From Streptomyces sp. NBS 14/10 (GTDB lineage: Bacteria; Actinomycetota; Actinomycetes; Streptomycetales; Streptomycetaceae): a DNA stretch of 64,000 nt. The notes under the pieces were generated by a model. The model was not told the origin of the DNA, searched no databases, and saw only the letters and a program-made list of their open reading frames with translations. The stretch is taken from NCBI RefSeq assembly GCF_002224125.1, contig NZ_NCSM01000010.1, positions 1-64,000 on the forward strand, written 5' to 3'. The position numbers and the translations under genes were made by a program. Below, piece by piece: positions 25,286-34,494 of this stretch (its first letter is position 1; each line of letters opens with the position of its first letter).

Positions 25286-26930
25286 GCTGCGTGACTTCCA
25301 GCTCGCCGTCCGCGTAACGCCTGCGGATGACCTTCTTGTCGAACTTCCCGACGCTCGTCTTCGGCACCTCCTCGATCAGCGCCCAGCGCTCCGGCAGCTG
25401 CCAGTGCGCGACCCGCTCCGCGAGGAACGCCCGAAGCGCCTCGTAACCGACGCCGGAACCGTCCTTGAGCACCACTGTCGCCAGCGGGCGCTCCCCCCAC
25501 TTCTCGTCCGGCACTGCCACCACCGCCGCCTCGGCGACATCGGGGTGGGCCATCAGGTGGTTCTCCAGCTCCACCGACGAAATCCACTCACCGCCCGACT
25601 TGATGACGTCCTTCGCCCGGTCCGTCAGCGTCAGGAAGCCGTCCTCCGTTATGGCGCCGACATCGCCGGTCTTCAGCCAGCCGTCCGGCGTGAACTTGTC
25701 CTCCGGGCGGAAGGGCTCGCCCTCGGCCCCGCCGAAGTACGCGCCCGCGATCCACGGGCCGCGCACCTCCAGTTCGCCCACCGATGTGCCGTCCAAGGGC
25801 ACGAGCTCGCCGTCGGCCGAGGTCAGCCGGTACTCCACCGAAGCCGGGAACAGGCCCTGGGACTCCCGGTACCGCCACTCCTCCTCCGCAGTGAGACCAG
25901 CGGGCGGATGGGCCACGGACCCGAGCGGCGAGAGCTCCGTCATGCCCCACGCGTGCACGACCCGGATGCCGTGCCGCTCCTCGAACGCCCTCATCAGGGA
26001 TGGCGGGCAGGCCGCCCCGCCGATGTAGACCTCGCGCAGACTGGACACGTCTCGCGGCCTCGCATCGAGCTCGGCCAGCAGCCCCTGCCAGATGGTGGGG
26101 ACGGCGGCGCTGACGGTGGGCCGGACCGCTTCGATCATGTCGGCGAGCGGTCCGGGCTGCAGAAAGCGGTCGGGCATCAGGATCGAGGCGCCCGTCATGA
26201 AGGCGGAGTGCGTGGTGCCCCACGCGTTCGCATGGAACATCGGCACCACAGGCAACACCATCTCCTTCCCCGACATGCCGAAGCCCTCAACGCTGTTGAT
26301 CTGCATCGAGTGCAGGTAGATCGAACGGTGGCTGTAGGCCACACCCTTGGGGTCGCCGGTCGTGCCGGAGGTGTAGCACAGCGCCGCCGCCCGGCGCTCG
26401 TCGATGACGGGCCACGGGTAGCGCACGGGACGGCCCTCGATCAGCTCCTCGTAGTCGTGGACGGTTGCCCGGCAGCCGTCCAGTACGGAACGGTCTCCCG
26501 GCCCGGCGACGACCACGTGCTCGACGGACTTCAGCCCCGGCAGAAGCGGGGCGAGCAGCGGCAGCAGCGAGCCGTTGACGATGATCACGCGGTCGGCGGC
26601 GTGATTGACGACCCAGGTCAGCTGGGCGGCGGGCAGACGCAGATTGAGGGTGTGCAGTACGGCGCCCATCGAGGGCACCGCCAGATACGCCTCCAGATGC
26701 TCACAGTTGTTCCACATGAGCGAGCCCACGACCTGGCCCTCTTCGACGCCGAGCTCATCGTGCAGGGCGTTCGCGAGCTGGATGGACCGCAGGCCCACCT
26801 CGTGGAAAGTACGGCGCTGCGGCTCGCCGTCACCGGTCCAGGTGACGACCTGTGCCTTGCCATGCGCGAGCGCCCCATGGACGAGGATGCGGGTCACGGT
26901 CAGCGGTACGTCCTGCATCGTGCTGAACAC
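25278..26930 (-). CDS. fatty-acid/acyl-CoA ligase (FadD-like)
   Basis: 550 residues, GTG start after GGAGG. ANL superfamily: P-loop [18 protein letters not shown], motif [12 protein letters not shown], hinge LKTGDVG and the C-terminal lysine motif [11 protein letters not shown]. It activates a carboxylate to the CoA thioester through an acyl-adenylate; length and motifs fit medium/long-chain acyl-CoA ligases. Located ~2 kb downstream of an igr-like beta-oxidation operon on the same strand, so it could feed that pathway, but no linkage is shown. Ends within a GGTCA minisatellite. Confidence 0.9.
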   Translation of the reverse strand: MFSTMQDVPLTVTRILVHGALAHGKAQVVTWTGDGEPQRRTFHEVGLRSIQLANALHDELGVEEGQVVGSLMWNNCEHLEAYLAVPSMGAVLHTLNLRLPAAQLTWVVNHAADRVIIVNGSLLPLLAPLLPGLKSVEHVVVAGPGDRSVLDGCRATVHDYEELIEGRPVRYPWPVIDERRAAALCYTSGTTGDPKGVAYSHRSIYLHSMQINSVEGFGMSGKEMVLPVVPMFHANAWGTTHSAFMTGASILMPDRFLQPGPLADMIEAVRPTVSAAVPTIWQGLLAELDARPRDVSSLREVYIGGAACPPSLMRAFEERHGIRVVHAWGMTELSPLGSVAHPPAGLTAEEEWRYRESQGLFPASVEYRLTSADGELVPLDGTSVGELEVRGPWIAGAYFGGAEGEPFRPEDKFTPDGWLKTGDVGAITEDGFLTLTDRAKDVIKSGGEWISSVELENHLMAHPDVAEAAVVAVPDEKWGERPLATVVLKDGSGVGYEALRAFLAERVAHWQLPERWALIEEVPKTSVGKFDKKVIRRRYADGELEVTQLT

Positions 26931-27047
26931 CGGGGCCTCCAGGGTGCGGGTTTACGCGCGGGTCAAGGTGTCCGCCGATTGTGCAGCCGACCGGGCGGTA
27001 TGTCACTACTCGGTGGTGACCACACCGGACCCGCTCCCCTGGCCGGG

Positions 27048-27164
27048 CAGATGGCTCAGGCAAGTGGCTCAAGCCGGTGGCTCAGGCAGGTGGCTCAAGC
27101 AGGTGGCTCAAGCAGGTGGCTCAAGCAGGTGGCTCAAGCAGGTGGCTCAAGCAGGTGGCTCAGG
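27048..27164. repeat. 13-bp minisatellite, nine copies
   Basis: Nine tandem 13-mers (consensus CAGGTGGCTCAAG), the five central ones identical and the outer ones slightly diverged. The TGA of the sigma-factor gene (27160-27162) lies in the last copy. Confidence 0.95.
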
Positions 27165-27690
27165 CAGCCCGGGTGAGGGCCGGGTCCTCGCGCAGTTTGC
27201 CGAGGGCGCGCGAGACGGCGCTCTTGACCGTGCCCACGGACACTCCCAGCACCTCGGCCGTCTGAGCCTCGCTCAGGTCCTCGTAATACCTGAGGACGAC
27301 CATGGCCCGCTGCCGGTCCGGCAGCCGCAGCACCGCACGCCACATCGCGTCCCGCAACACCTGCTGTTCGGCCGGGTCCGGAGCGGGGACCGGATCCGGC
27401 TCGGGCATCTCCTCGCACACAAACTCGTCGACCTTGCGCTTACGCCACTGCGAGGTCCGCGTGTTCACCAACGCCCGGCGGACATAACCGTCCAGCGCGT
27501 TGTGGTCCTCTATCCGCTCCCACGCCAGATACGTCTTGGCCAGCGCGGTCTGCAGCAGGTCCTCCGCGTCCCAGGCGTTCGCGCTCAACGCGCGGGCGGT
27601 GCGCAGCAGCACCGGCCCGCGCGCCCGCACATACGACGCGAAGCACGGGAACGCGGCGGTGGACGCGCCGTTGCACACACTCGTGGTCAT
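27160..27690 (-). CDS. SigE-family ECF sigma factor
   Basis: 176 residues. Region 2 (~15-80, DAEDLLQTALAKTYLAWERI) binds core RNA polymerase and the -10; region 4 (~115-168, LPDRQRAMVVLRYYEDLSEA then VLGVSVGTVKSAVSRALGKL) binds the -35. No anti-sigma gene is adjacent, as is common for this actinobacterial SigE subfamily. Promoter targets unknown. Start at the ATG at 27690. Confidence 0.9.
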   Translation of the reverse strand: MTTSVCNGASTAAFPCFASYVRARGPVLLRTARALSANAWDAEDLLQTALAKTYLAWERIEDHNALDGYVRRALVNTRTSQWRKRKVDEFVCEEMPEPDPVPAPDPAEQQVLRDAMWRAVLRLPDRQRAMVVLRYYEDLSEAQTAEVLGVSVGTVKSAVSRALGKLREDPALTRAA

Positions 27691-27854
27691 ACCTCCCACG
27701 CTAGGAGCGGGCCGCGGGCCGGGGATCGGCCGTAAGTGCCGAAGCCGCCTCACCCTCAGGTTGTAGGGGTAGGGCTGGCACCACCTCCTGCGGGGGGAGG
27801 GGCGGCGCAGACGACGTCAGGGTTGTGCCCCAAGGGTGGGATGGGGCGGGGGAG

Positions 27855-28784
27855 TCAGCCGATGATCGCCACGGGTGCGTCGACCTTGTTGCGGTCGATA
27901 TGCAAGGTCCGGCCGCCGTGCTTCTCGGTGACATTGCCTACGTACTGGTGGATACGGCGGTGCGGATGCCAGGCGCTCTTGGGCAGGACCGGTTCACCGG
28001 ACAGTGACGCCTTCCCGCTCCACCGCGCGAACCACATCACGGAGGGGAGGTGGTGTTTACCGGCCTCCCGGGCCTTCTCCAGATGCAGCACCCCCGACTC
28101 GGCGCTGCTGTAGAAGCCCGGGAAGTAGCCGTGTGAGCGCACTTCACGGCACCAGCCGCGAATGAAGGAGAGGGTGGTCTTGGCACAGCTGGTGCGCGTC
28201 TGGTCGTACGCCTCCATGTCGAGGTAGAGCGCGCTGCGCTTCTTGATGGCCAGCGCCTTGGCACGCTTGACCGCGTCCTTGCCTTCCTCGCGCCCCTGCG
28301 AGGTGGGCTTGCTGCCGATGGTGACGTGCTTCTTGTTCGTGTTGCGGACGCAGGGGGACTGCGAGCCGACGTAGATGGGCAGCACCCGCCAGCCGATGTC
28401 GCGGGTCCCCCGCATCCAGGAGACGGTGAGGTTCGGCTGGTTCGGGCAGGCCCGGCCACGGCCGCCGTAGTAGACGCCGACCGCCCGGTACTTGGAGCTG
28501 TTCCAGGCGCGCAGGGTCGAGAGCGAGGGGGCATGGCAGGTGTCGAGGGCCCAGCCCTGGAAGACCTTGGCGCCCAGCGGCCGTGGGTCGGGGAGGGCCA
28601 CCGCCGGGGAGAAGCCGCGGGCTACCGCCGGGAAGGAGGCGGGGGCTGCCCCCGGGGAGGAGGCAGGGGCTGCCGCCGAGGAGGAGGCGGCGGAAGGGGC
28701 GCCGACGATCAGCGTGGCCAGCGTCGCGGACAGGCCGATCGCACATCCGACGATCTTCCATCTGATCTTCTTTCTTCGGTCCAT
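27855..28784 (-). CDS. secreted DUF1906 glycoside-hydrolase-like protein
   Basis: 309 residues. Basic N-terminus and one hydrophobic helix (WKIVGCAIGLSATLATLIVG), then a low-complexity Ala/Ser/Pro linker (~35-65), then a TIM-barrel-like domain beginning GAKVFQGWALDTCHAPSLST, with YYGGRG, LYLDMEAYD and FYSSAESGV, typical of DUF1906 (Rv2525c-like) domains related to GH25 lysozymes. Likely an exported or membrane-tethered wall-associated protein; catalysis unproven. A TTG four codons upstream is an alternative start; neither has a good ribosome binding site. It ends 165 bp before the sigma-factor start. Confidence 0.78.
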   Translation of the reverse strand: MDRRKKIRWKIVGCAIGLSATLATLIVGAPSAASSSAAAPASSPGAAPASFPAVARGFSPAVALPDPRPLGAKVFQGWALDTCHAPSLSTLRAWNSSKYRAVGVYYGGRGRACPNQPNLTVSWMRGTRDIGWRVLPIYVGSQSPCVRNTNKKHVTIGSKPTSQGREEGKDAVKRAKALAIKKRSALYLDMEAYDQTRTSCAKTTLSFIRGWCREVRSHGYFPGFYSSAESGVLHLEKAREAGKHHLPSVMWFARWSGKASLSGEPVLPKSAWHPHRRIHQYVGNVTEKHGGRTLHIDRNKVDAPVAIIG

Positions 28785-28837
28785 ATGAGGAGTCAAAGTG
28801 CCGGTGGGGGGACCGGGCCCGCAGACACGCGCGCGGT

Positions 28838-30004
28838 TCAGCCGTCTGCCCCGATGAGCAGCCCGGATGTCGGTACCCCGGTGCCCGCCGTGACCAGGAC
28901 GCGGGCCGCGTGCGGGACCTGGTTCACGGAGGTGCCGCGTATCTGGCGGACCGCTTCGGCTATTCCGTTCATCCCGTGCAGATACGCCTCCCCGAGCTGG
29001 CCGCCATGGGTGTTGAGCGGCAGCGCGCCGTCGGCGACAAAGCCCGGGGCCTCCCCTCGCCCGCAGAAGCCGAACTCCTCCAGCTGCATCAGCACAAACG
29101 GCGTGAAGTGGTCGTAGAGGATGCCCGCGTCGATGTCGTCAGGGGTCAGCCCGCTGCTGCGCCACAGCTGGCGCGCGACCACTCCCATCTCGGGCAGGCC
29201 GGTCAGATCGTCCCGGTAGAAGCTCGTCATCTGCTCCTGCCCCCGGCCCGCGCCCTGCGCCGCGGCGGTGATCACGGCGGGCGGACGCGGCAGATCACGC
29301 GCCCGCTCGACGCTGGTGACCACGAGGGCCTGGCCGCCATCGGTCTCCTGGCAGCAGTCCAGCAGCCGCAGCGGCTCGACGATCCAGCGGGAGGCGGCGT
29401 GGTCGGCGAGGGTGATCGGCTTGCCGTAGAAGTACGCGGCCGGGTTGGTAGCGGCGTGGCGGCGGTCCATGACGGCCACATGGCCGAAGACGTCCGGAGC
29501 CAGGCCGTAGCTGTACAGATAGCGCTGCGCGGCCATGGCGACCCAGGAGGCGGGGGTCAGCAGGCCGAAGGGCAGCGCCCAGCCGAGCGCGGTGCCTTCG
29601 GCCGACGGCTCGCGGTGCTGCACCCCGGACCCGAAGCGGCGGCCGGAGCGCTCATTGAACGCGCGGTAACAGACCACCACGTCGGCGACGCCCGTAGCCA
29701 CGGCGAGCGCGGCCTGCTGGACGGTGGCGCAGGCGGCTCCCCCGCCGTAGTGGACGCGGGAGAAGAACGAGAGCTCGCCGATGCCGCACGCCTGCGCCAC
29801 GGTGATCTCGGGGCTGGTGTCCATGGTGAAGGTGACCAGCCCGTCGACGTCGGCGGGGGTGAGCCCGGCGTCGTCCAGGGCGGTCTGCACGGCCTCGACG
29901 GCCAGTTTCAGCTCGCTACGGCCGGAGTCCTTGGAGAACTCAGTGGCCCCGATGCCCACGACGGCCGCCCGGCCGCCGAGCGTGTCGGCTCCGCGGACGC
30001 TCAT
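28838..30004 (-). CDS. thiolase-like lipid-transfer protein / aldolase (Ltp2-like)
   Basis: 388 residues with a thiolase fold (AAVVGIGATEFSKDSGRSEL, YGGGAACATVQQAALAVATG, ending LNTHGGQLGEAYLHGMNG). In mycobacteria Ltp2, with the DUF35 domain of ChsH2, cleaves the 17-hydroxy-propionyl-CoA side chain of steroids in a retro-aldol step. Here it is the last gene of an overlapping operon that includes a DUF35 partner, which supports an Ltp2-like rather than a condensing role. ATGA overlap with the MaoC gene. Confidence 0.82.
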   Translation of the reverse strand: MSVRGADTLGGRAAVVGIGATEFSKDSGRSELKLAVEAVQTALDDAGLTPADVDGLVTFTMDTSPEITVAQACGIGELSFFSRVHYGGGAACATVQQAALAVATGVADVVVCYRAFNERSGRRFGSGVQHREPSAEGTALGWALPFGLLTPASWVAMAAQRYLYSYGLAPDVFGHVAVMDRRHAATNPAAYFYGKPITLADHAASRWIVEPLRLLDCCQETDGGQALVVTSVERARDLPRPPAVITAAAQGAGRGQEQMTSFYRDDLTGLPEMGVVARQLWRSSGLTPDDIDAGILYDHFTPFVLMQLEEFGFCGRGEAPGFVADGALPLNTHGGQLGEAYLHGMNGIAEAVRQIRGTSVNQVPHAARVLVTAGTGVPTSGLLIGADG

Positions 30005-30477
30005 CGTGCCTCCCCCTGCGGGGAGTCCGTCTCGCGCTGTGGGGAGTCCGTCTCGCGCTGTGGGGAGTCCGTCTCGCTCGCTGGGAAATCCAGGGACAGC
30101 CGCACGGTGACCTTGCCCATGACGTGGTTCCCGATGCCGTTGCGCCCGGTCACCGAGACCTCCGCGGTGCCGTCGGTGACCGCCGTGACCTGCCCGGTCA
30201 GCAGCATCTCGTCGCCGGGGTAGTTGGGTGCGCCGAGCCGGATGGCGACCTTCTGGAGCCGGGCGTGCGGCCCGAAGTGATCCGTGATGTACCGGCCGAC
30301 CAGGCCATTGGTCGTCAGGATGTTCATAAAGATGTCCGGGGAGCCCTTCTCCTTGGCCGCCTCGGCATCGTGGTGGACGTCCTGGTAGTCGCGGGAGGCG
30401 ATCGCGCCGGAGACGATGAGGGTCCGGGTGATCGGAATACGCAGCGGTGGCAGCTCGTCGCCGACGCGGACCGTCAT
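30001..30477 (-). CDS. MaoC-like enoyl-CoA hydratase subunit (ChsH1-like)
   Basis: 158 residues, single hot-dog domain. The hydratase-type motif lies in ASRDYQDVHHDAEAAKEKG (Asp and His present), which in ChsH1 carries the catalytic dyad while its partner ChsH2 contributes structure. The C-terminus has three copies of a seven-residue unit (ETDSPQR) from a 21-bp DNA repeat and is probably disordered. Overlaps both neighbours by ATGA. Confidence 0.82.
   Translation of the reverse strand: MTVRVGDELPPLRIPITRTLIVSGAIASRDYQDVHHDAEAAKEKGSPDIFMNILTTNGLVGRYITDHFGPHARLQKVAIRLGAPNYPGDEMLLTGQVTAVTDGTAEVSVTGRNGIGNHVMGKVTVRLSLDFPASETDSPQRETDSPQRETDSPQGEAR
30020..30080. repeat. 21-bp in-frame tandem repeat, about three copies
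   Basis: Unit GGGGAGTCCGTCTCGCGCTG plus T, two exact copies and a third partial one, inside the 3' end of the MaoC-like gene. In frame, so it lengthens the tail without disrupting the operon overlap. Confidence 0.92.
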
Positions 30478-31736
30478 CCGGCCACCCCCGTCAGCTCATC
30501 GCCCAGCTCGGCCAGGAGCGCGGGCGCCGGTCCGAGATACGCGTCCAGCTGTCGGCCCCACAGAAAGTGCCGGTGGACCGGGTGCTCCACATCGGCGCCG
30601 ATGCCGCCGTGCAGATGCTGGCCCGAGTGCACCACCCGCTTGCCCGCCTCACAGGCCCACCAGGCCGTGGTGAGCGCATGGGTGGCGGCGGGCAGGCCCT
30701 GGTCGTAGCGCCAGGCCGCCTCGTACGCCGTGACCCGGATGGCCTCGGTGTCCATATGAGCGTCCGCCGCGCGCATCAGCACGCCCTGATGGGTGGAGAG
30801 CGGGCGGCCGAACTGCTCGCGGACCGCGGTGTGGTGGACCACCCGGTCGAGCGAGCCCCGGCAGACCCCGGCCTGCAGCCCGGCGAACGCGGCGCGGGCC
30901 CGGCCGAGCACATCGGCATGGGTCCCCTCGCCCCCAAGCAGCTCGGCGGGCACGTCGTCCAAGGTCAGCCGGCCCGCCGCCCACGGCGCGGTGGTCTCAA
31001 CGGCCTCGACCAGAGCCGCGCCGACCCCATCCGCGGCGGTCCCGTCCGCCTCGGTCCCGGCGGCTTCGGTCCTGCTGTCTGCGGTCCCGCTGCCTTCGGC
31101 CCCGCCGCCCTCGGTCCCGCCGCCTTCAGTCCTGTCGGCTTCGGTCCCGGCGGCGTGGACGTCGACCAGGAAGCAGCGCGGCTCCGCCCGTAACCCCGCA
31201 GAGGCCGCAGGGCCCGCGTCCGTACCCTGGGCCGCCTCCGCCTCATGGCCCGCCCCCGCCTCATGGGCCCACACCACGACATCGGCCGGCACCAGGACAT
31301 GGGTCGCCGCCCGGAGCCAGGGCACGGCAGGGAAGGCGCCGCTCAGCCGCCAGCCATGCGCCGTCCGACGAGCGGTGGCCACCCCCGAGCCGAACGCGCC
31401 CGTCGCTACCGCGGTGCCCTCCCGCAGGGCGGGCAGCAGCCGGTCTCGCTGCTCCGCCGTGCCATGGACGGCCACCGGCAGCACTCCGTACGCACATGTC
31501 ACCGCGAGCGGCACCTGGGCGGTGGTCCTGCCCTGCTCCTCCAGCAGCAGAACGAGCCCGACCAGGCCGATCTCCTCCACAGCGGCCGGAAGCCCCGCGG
31601 CGCACAGCGCCTTCCACAGCTCGGCGTCAGTGCCGGTGCCGAGAGCGGACAGCCGCTCGTGGGTGGACAGGTCGCCGAAGATCTCCGCCGCCAGCTCGCG
31701 CGCGGCTCCCTGCTCCACGGTGGGCGCGAAGTCCAT
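30474..31736 (-). CDS. acyl-CoA dehydrogenase (ChsE1/FadE28-like subunit)
   Basis: 420 residues, FadE fold with N-terminal helices (VEQGAARELAAEIFGDLSTH) and C-terminal helical domain (REQFGRPLSTHQGVLMRAAD, HLHGGIGADVEHPVHRHF). A ~45-residue Gly/Glu/Thr/Ala insert (about 190-235) interrupts the middle beta domain; without it the protein is near the usual ~350 residues of FadE28-type subunits. Such short subunits form alpha2beta2 enzymes with a second FadE, here the gene at 32731-33900. Starts one base into the stop of the upstream gene (TGATG). Confidence 0.82.
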   Translation of the reverse strand: MDFAPTVEQGAARELAAEIFGDLSTHERLSALGTGTDAELWKALCAAGLPAAVEEIGLVGLVLLLEEQGRTTAQVPLAVTCAYGVLPVAVHGTAEQRDRLLPALREGTAVATGAFGSGVATARRTAHGWRLSGAFPAVPWLRAATHVLVPADVVVWAHEAGAGHEAEAAQGTDAGPAASAGLRAEPRCFLVDVHAAGTEADRTEGGGTEGGGAEGSGTADSRTEAAGTEADGTAADGVGAALVEAVETTAPWAAGRLTLDDVPAELLGGEGTHADVLGRARAAFAGLQAGVCRGSLDRVVHHTAVREQFGRPLSTHQGVLMRAADAHMDTEAIRVTAYEAAWRYDQGLPAATHALTTAWWACEAGKRVVHSGQHLHGGIGADVEHPVHRHFLWGRQLDAYLGPAPALLAELGDELTGVAG

Positions 31737-32734
31737 CAGGCCACCGCCCCTCGGAAGGCGGGAAGCTCCAAGTCGGCGTCCACGCGGATGAACTCCAGCT
31801 CGACGGGCATCCCGATGCGGACCTTGTCGTACGGCACCCCCGTGATGTTGCTGATCATCCGCACCCCTTCCGCGAGCTCGATCAGGCCTACGGCGTACGG
31901 AGGGTCGAAGGCCGGGAACGGCGGGTGGTGCATGACGACATAGCTGAACACCGTCCCGCCGCCCGACGCCTCGACCGTCTCCCACTCCTGGCAGCCGCAC
32001 GCACCGCATCCGGGGAGCCAGGGGAAGCGGAGTGCCCCGCAGTCCGTGCAGCGCTGGATGAGCAGTCTGTGCTCGGCGACCCCCGCCCAGAAGCCGGCGT
32101 TGTCACGGTTGATCACGGGGCGCGGCCGCCGCGCCTCCTTCACCTCGGCTGTCCGCTCCTTCGCTGTCCGCTCCTTCCCCGCCGATGTCCGCCGCGCCGG
32201 GGCGTACTTGAGGATGCGGAAGCGGTGTTTTCCGACCAGCTCCCCACCGGCCCGGATGTCCATACGCGTCGTGACGAAATGGCCGGAGCCCAGTTTGGTG
32301 GTCTTGCGGGGCGAGACCGACTCGATCACCGCGTCGAAGGTGATCCGATCGCCCGACCGCAAAGGGCGCAGATACTCCTGCTCGCAGTCCGTGGCGACAA
32401 CCGAGGTGCAGCCCGCCCCGTCGAGGAGGGCCAACAGCTCGTCGTACGCCTCGGACCGAGCCGAGCCGCCCACGTGGCCGGACAGCCCGCCCATCGTCCA
32501 CACCTGCAGCATCGTCGGCGGTGCGATGGCCGGATAGGCGGGGTTGGTGTCGCCCATCGCCTCGCACCAGTGCCTGATCATCGCCTCGTTGACCGGATCC
32601 TTGCCCTCGCCCCCGGACGCGGCCGCCCGGCCCTCGTACGCCCGCAGCCGCCCATAAAAGTCATCAGCGCCGGAGCCACCGCCAGCCGTCCGCTCACCAG
32701 CAGCCCCCTCACCGACCGTCCGCTCATCGGTCAT
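31736..32734 (-). CDS. MaoC-like/DUF35 fusion (ChsH2-like)
   Basis: 332 residues. The N-terminal half (~30-170) is a MaoC/FAS1-type hot-dog domain (MIRHWCEAMGDTNPAYP); the C-terminal half is DUF35 with a zinc-ribbon (RCTDCGALRFPWLPGCGAC, four Cys) and an OB fold (FSYVVMHHPPFPAFDPPYAV). This is the exact two-domain layout of mycobacterial ChsH2: hydratase partner of ChsH1 and DUF35 partner of Ltp2. Both partners are encoded in the same operon here. Overlaps upstream by ATGA. Confidence 0.87.
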   Translation of the reverse strand: MTDERTVGEGAAGERTAGGGSGADDFYGRLRAYEGRAAASGGEGKDPVNEAMIRHWCEAMGDTNPAYPAIAPPTMLQVWTMGGLSGHVGGSARSEAYDELLALLDGAGCTSVVATDCEQEYLRPLRSGDRITFDAVIESVSPRKTTKLGSGHFVTTRMDIRAGGELVGKHRFRILKYAPARRTSAGKERTAKERTAEVKEARRPRPVINRDNAGFWAGVAEHRLLIQRCTDCGALRFPWLPGCGACGCQEWETVEASGGGTVFSYVVMHHPPFPAFDPPYAVGLIELAEGVRMISNITGVPYDKVRIGMPVELEFIRVDADLELPAFRGAVA

Positions 32735-33900
32735 CGCTGCCCCCGCCGCATGCCGAGGCGCATCGTGGCCACGATTTCCCGCTGTACCTCACTCGCACCG
32801 CCCCCGAAGGTGTTGATCTGCGCGGCCCGGTTCATCCGCTCGAGCTCGCCGTCGCCGAACGCGCCCGGCGATCCCGCCCGGATCAGCCCCGCTTCCCCCA
32901 CAATCTCCTGACACATCCTGTACACCTCGACGGCGCTTTCGGTTCCCGCGAACTTGACTCCGCTCGCATCGCCCGGGCTCAGCGTCCCCGTCCCCACATC
33001 CCCCACCAGCCGCCAGTTGAGCAGCCGGGTGGCCGCCAGCCGGGCGTGCGCCTCCGCGAGCCGGGACCGCACCCAGGGCTGGTCGGCGGGGCGCACACCG
33101 GTCTGCGGATCCGGCGTGCGGGCATGGGCGAGCGCCGCCTCGTAGAAGTCCTCGGCCTGCATACCGATGGCGGCGAGCGCGACCCGCTCGTGGTTGAGCT
33201 GGTTGGTGATCAGTCCCCAGCCGCCGTTCTCCTCGCCCACGAGGTGGTCGGCCGGGACGCGGACCGAGTCGTAGTACGTCGCTGTGGTGGTCAGCCCCGC
33301 CACCGTCTCGATCGGCGTCCAGGAGAAGCCGGGAGTGTCGGTCGGCACCAGGATGATGGAGATGCCTTCGTGTTTGCGGGCCGCCGGGTCAGTGCGGCAG
33401 GCCAGCCAGATCCAGTCGGCGTTGTGCGCGTTGCTGGTGAAGGTCTTGGCCCCGTCGATCAGCCACTCGTCGCCGTCCCGCACGGCCCTGGTGCGCAGGG
33501 AGGCGAGGTCCGTGCCGGCCTCCGGCTCCGAATAGCCGATGGCGAAGACGACTTCGCCGCTGAGGATGCGCGGCAGGAAGGTCCGCTTCTGCTCCTCGGT
33601 GCCGTACTTCATCAGCGTCGGGCCGACGGTGTTGAGCGTGACCATGGAGACCGGAGCGCCCGCCCGGTACGCCTCGTCGAAGAAGACGAACTGCTCGTCG
33701 GGCCCGCGCCCTTGGCCGCCGTACTCGACGGGCCAGCCGAGCCCCAGCAGACCGTCGGCACCGATGCGCCGCAGCAGTTGCCGCTGCAGGGCCGGGTCAT
33801 TCGGCAGCGCGGCACGCGTCTCGGGGGTGATCAGATCGTGGAAGTAGCCGCGGAGTTCCTCTCGCAGCCGCCGCTGGCGGGGGGTGGGGGCGAGGTGCAT
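32731..33900 (-). CDS. acyl-CoA dehydrogenase (ChsE2/FadE29-like subunit)
   Basis: 389 residues, full-length FadE (VFAIGYSEPEAGTDLASLRT FAD/substrate segment; INTFGGGASEVQREIVATM C-terminal FAD loop). First gene of the five-gene operon. Starts at the ATG at 33900; further open sequence upstream covers the promoter. Likely pairs with the short dehydrogenase at 30474-31736 to oxidise the acyl-CoA at C2-C3. Confidence 0.88.
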   Translation of the reverse strand: MHLAPTPRQRRLREELRGYFHDLITPETRAALPNDPALQRQLLRRIGADGLLGLGWPVEYGGQGRGPDEQFVFFDEAYRAGAPVSMVTLNTVGPTLMKYGTEEQKRTFLPRILSGEVVFAIGYSEPEAGTDLASLRTRAVRDGDEWLIDGAKTFTSNAHNADWIWLACRTDPAARKHEGISIILVPTDTPGFSWTPIETVAGLTTTATYYDSVRVPADHLVGEENGGWGLITNQLNHERVALAAIGMQAEDFYEAALAHARTPDPQTGVRPADQPWVRSRLAEAHARLAATRLLNWRLVGDVGTGTLSPGDASGVKFAGTESAVEVYRMCQEIVGEAGLIRAGSPGAFGDGELERMNRAAQINTFGGGASEVQREIVATMRLGMRRGQR

Positions 33901-33960
33901 GGGCAGCGGTCTCCCCTTCGCTCGACGGCGTCGCACATCCAGGCCGAAAGCTTTCTGACT

Positions 33961-33990
33961 ATCTGTCAGATAATTCGACGCTGTCAAGGT
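33961..33990 (-). promoter_or_regulatory. promoter and operator-like dyad of the igr-like operon
   Basis: Reading on the minus strand, TTGACA (33983-33988) is followed 18 bases later by GATAGT, a reasonable sigma-70-type pair. The dyad ATCTG-T-CAGAT (33961-33971) overlaps the -10 region, a position suited to a TetR-type repressor. No local repressor gene is obvious. Confidence 0.5.
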
Positions 33991-34494
33991 CGCGCGACCG
34001 CGGACAAGGCGGTGCGGCGGCACCCCAGTACCACCGCACGGCCGTATGACCTCAACCGTCCCCTGGAATCAATGAATCACTTCCTCCACGGTCGACAAGA
34101 GTCGGAGAGACGCGCAACCAGAGTTGCCCAGCCGATCATCGGCGAACCACACAACCCGGCTCATTACCACGCAAGCATGATTGAGGTGCGTGAGCGCAGC
34201 GCGCGTGGCGAGGGCGCGCGGAACGTTTAAAAGGGCTCGCCTACCTCTTACTTTCGGCCACCATCAGGGGCGACACCGCCCCCACGATCCCAAGTTGTAC
34301 AGAAAGTGACCTGTGCGCTACGCGTTTCAGTGGGACTATCGTGAGGGCGCGACGAGACGCTCCGTGAGGGGATGGCACGGCCACTGGTCGGCGCTTCCGC
34401 ACCCAGGCGGACAGTGAATCCGGTTTCCCGCTCTCCCCATGACCGGACGCTCGGCAACCGTGACAGCTACACCAAGGCGGGACCAGGGGGAGCC
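33991..34494. other. intergenic stretch
   Basis: Between the divergent igr-like operon and the membrane protein gene. No supported gene; the frames that stay open read low-quality sequence. Contains a moderately A/T-rich segment (34215-34260). Confidence 0.4.

Noticed and set aside
27048..27164. Possible CRISPR array
   Set aside because: 13-bp head-to-tail units with no spacers; a minisatellite.
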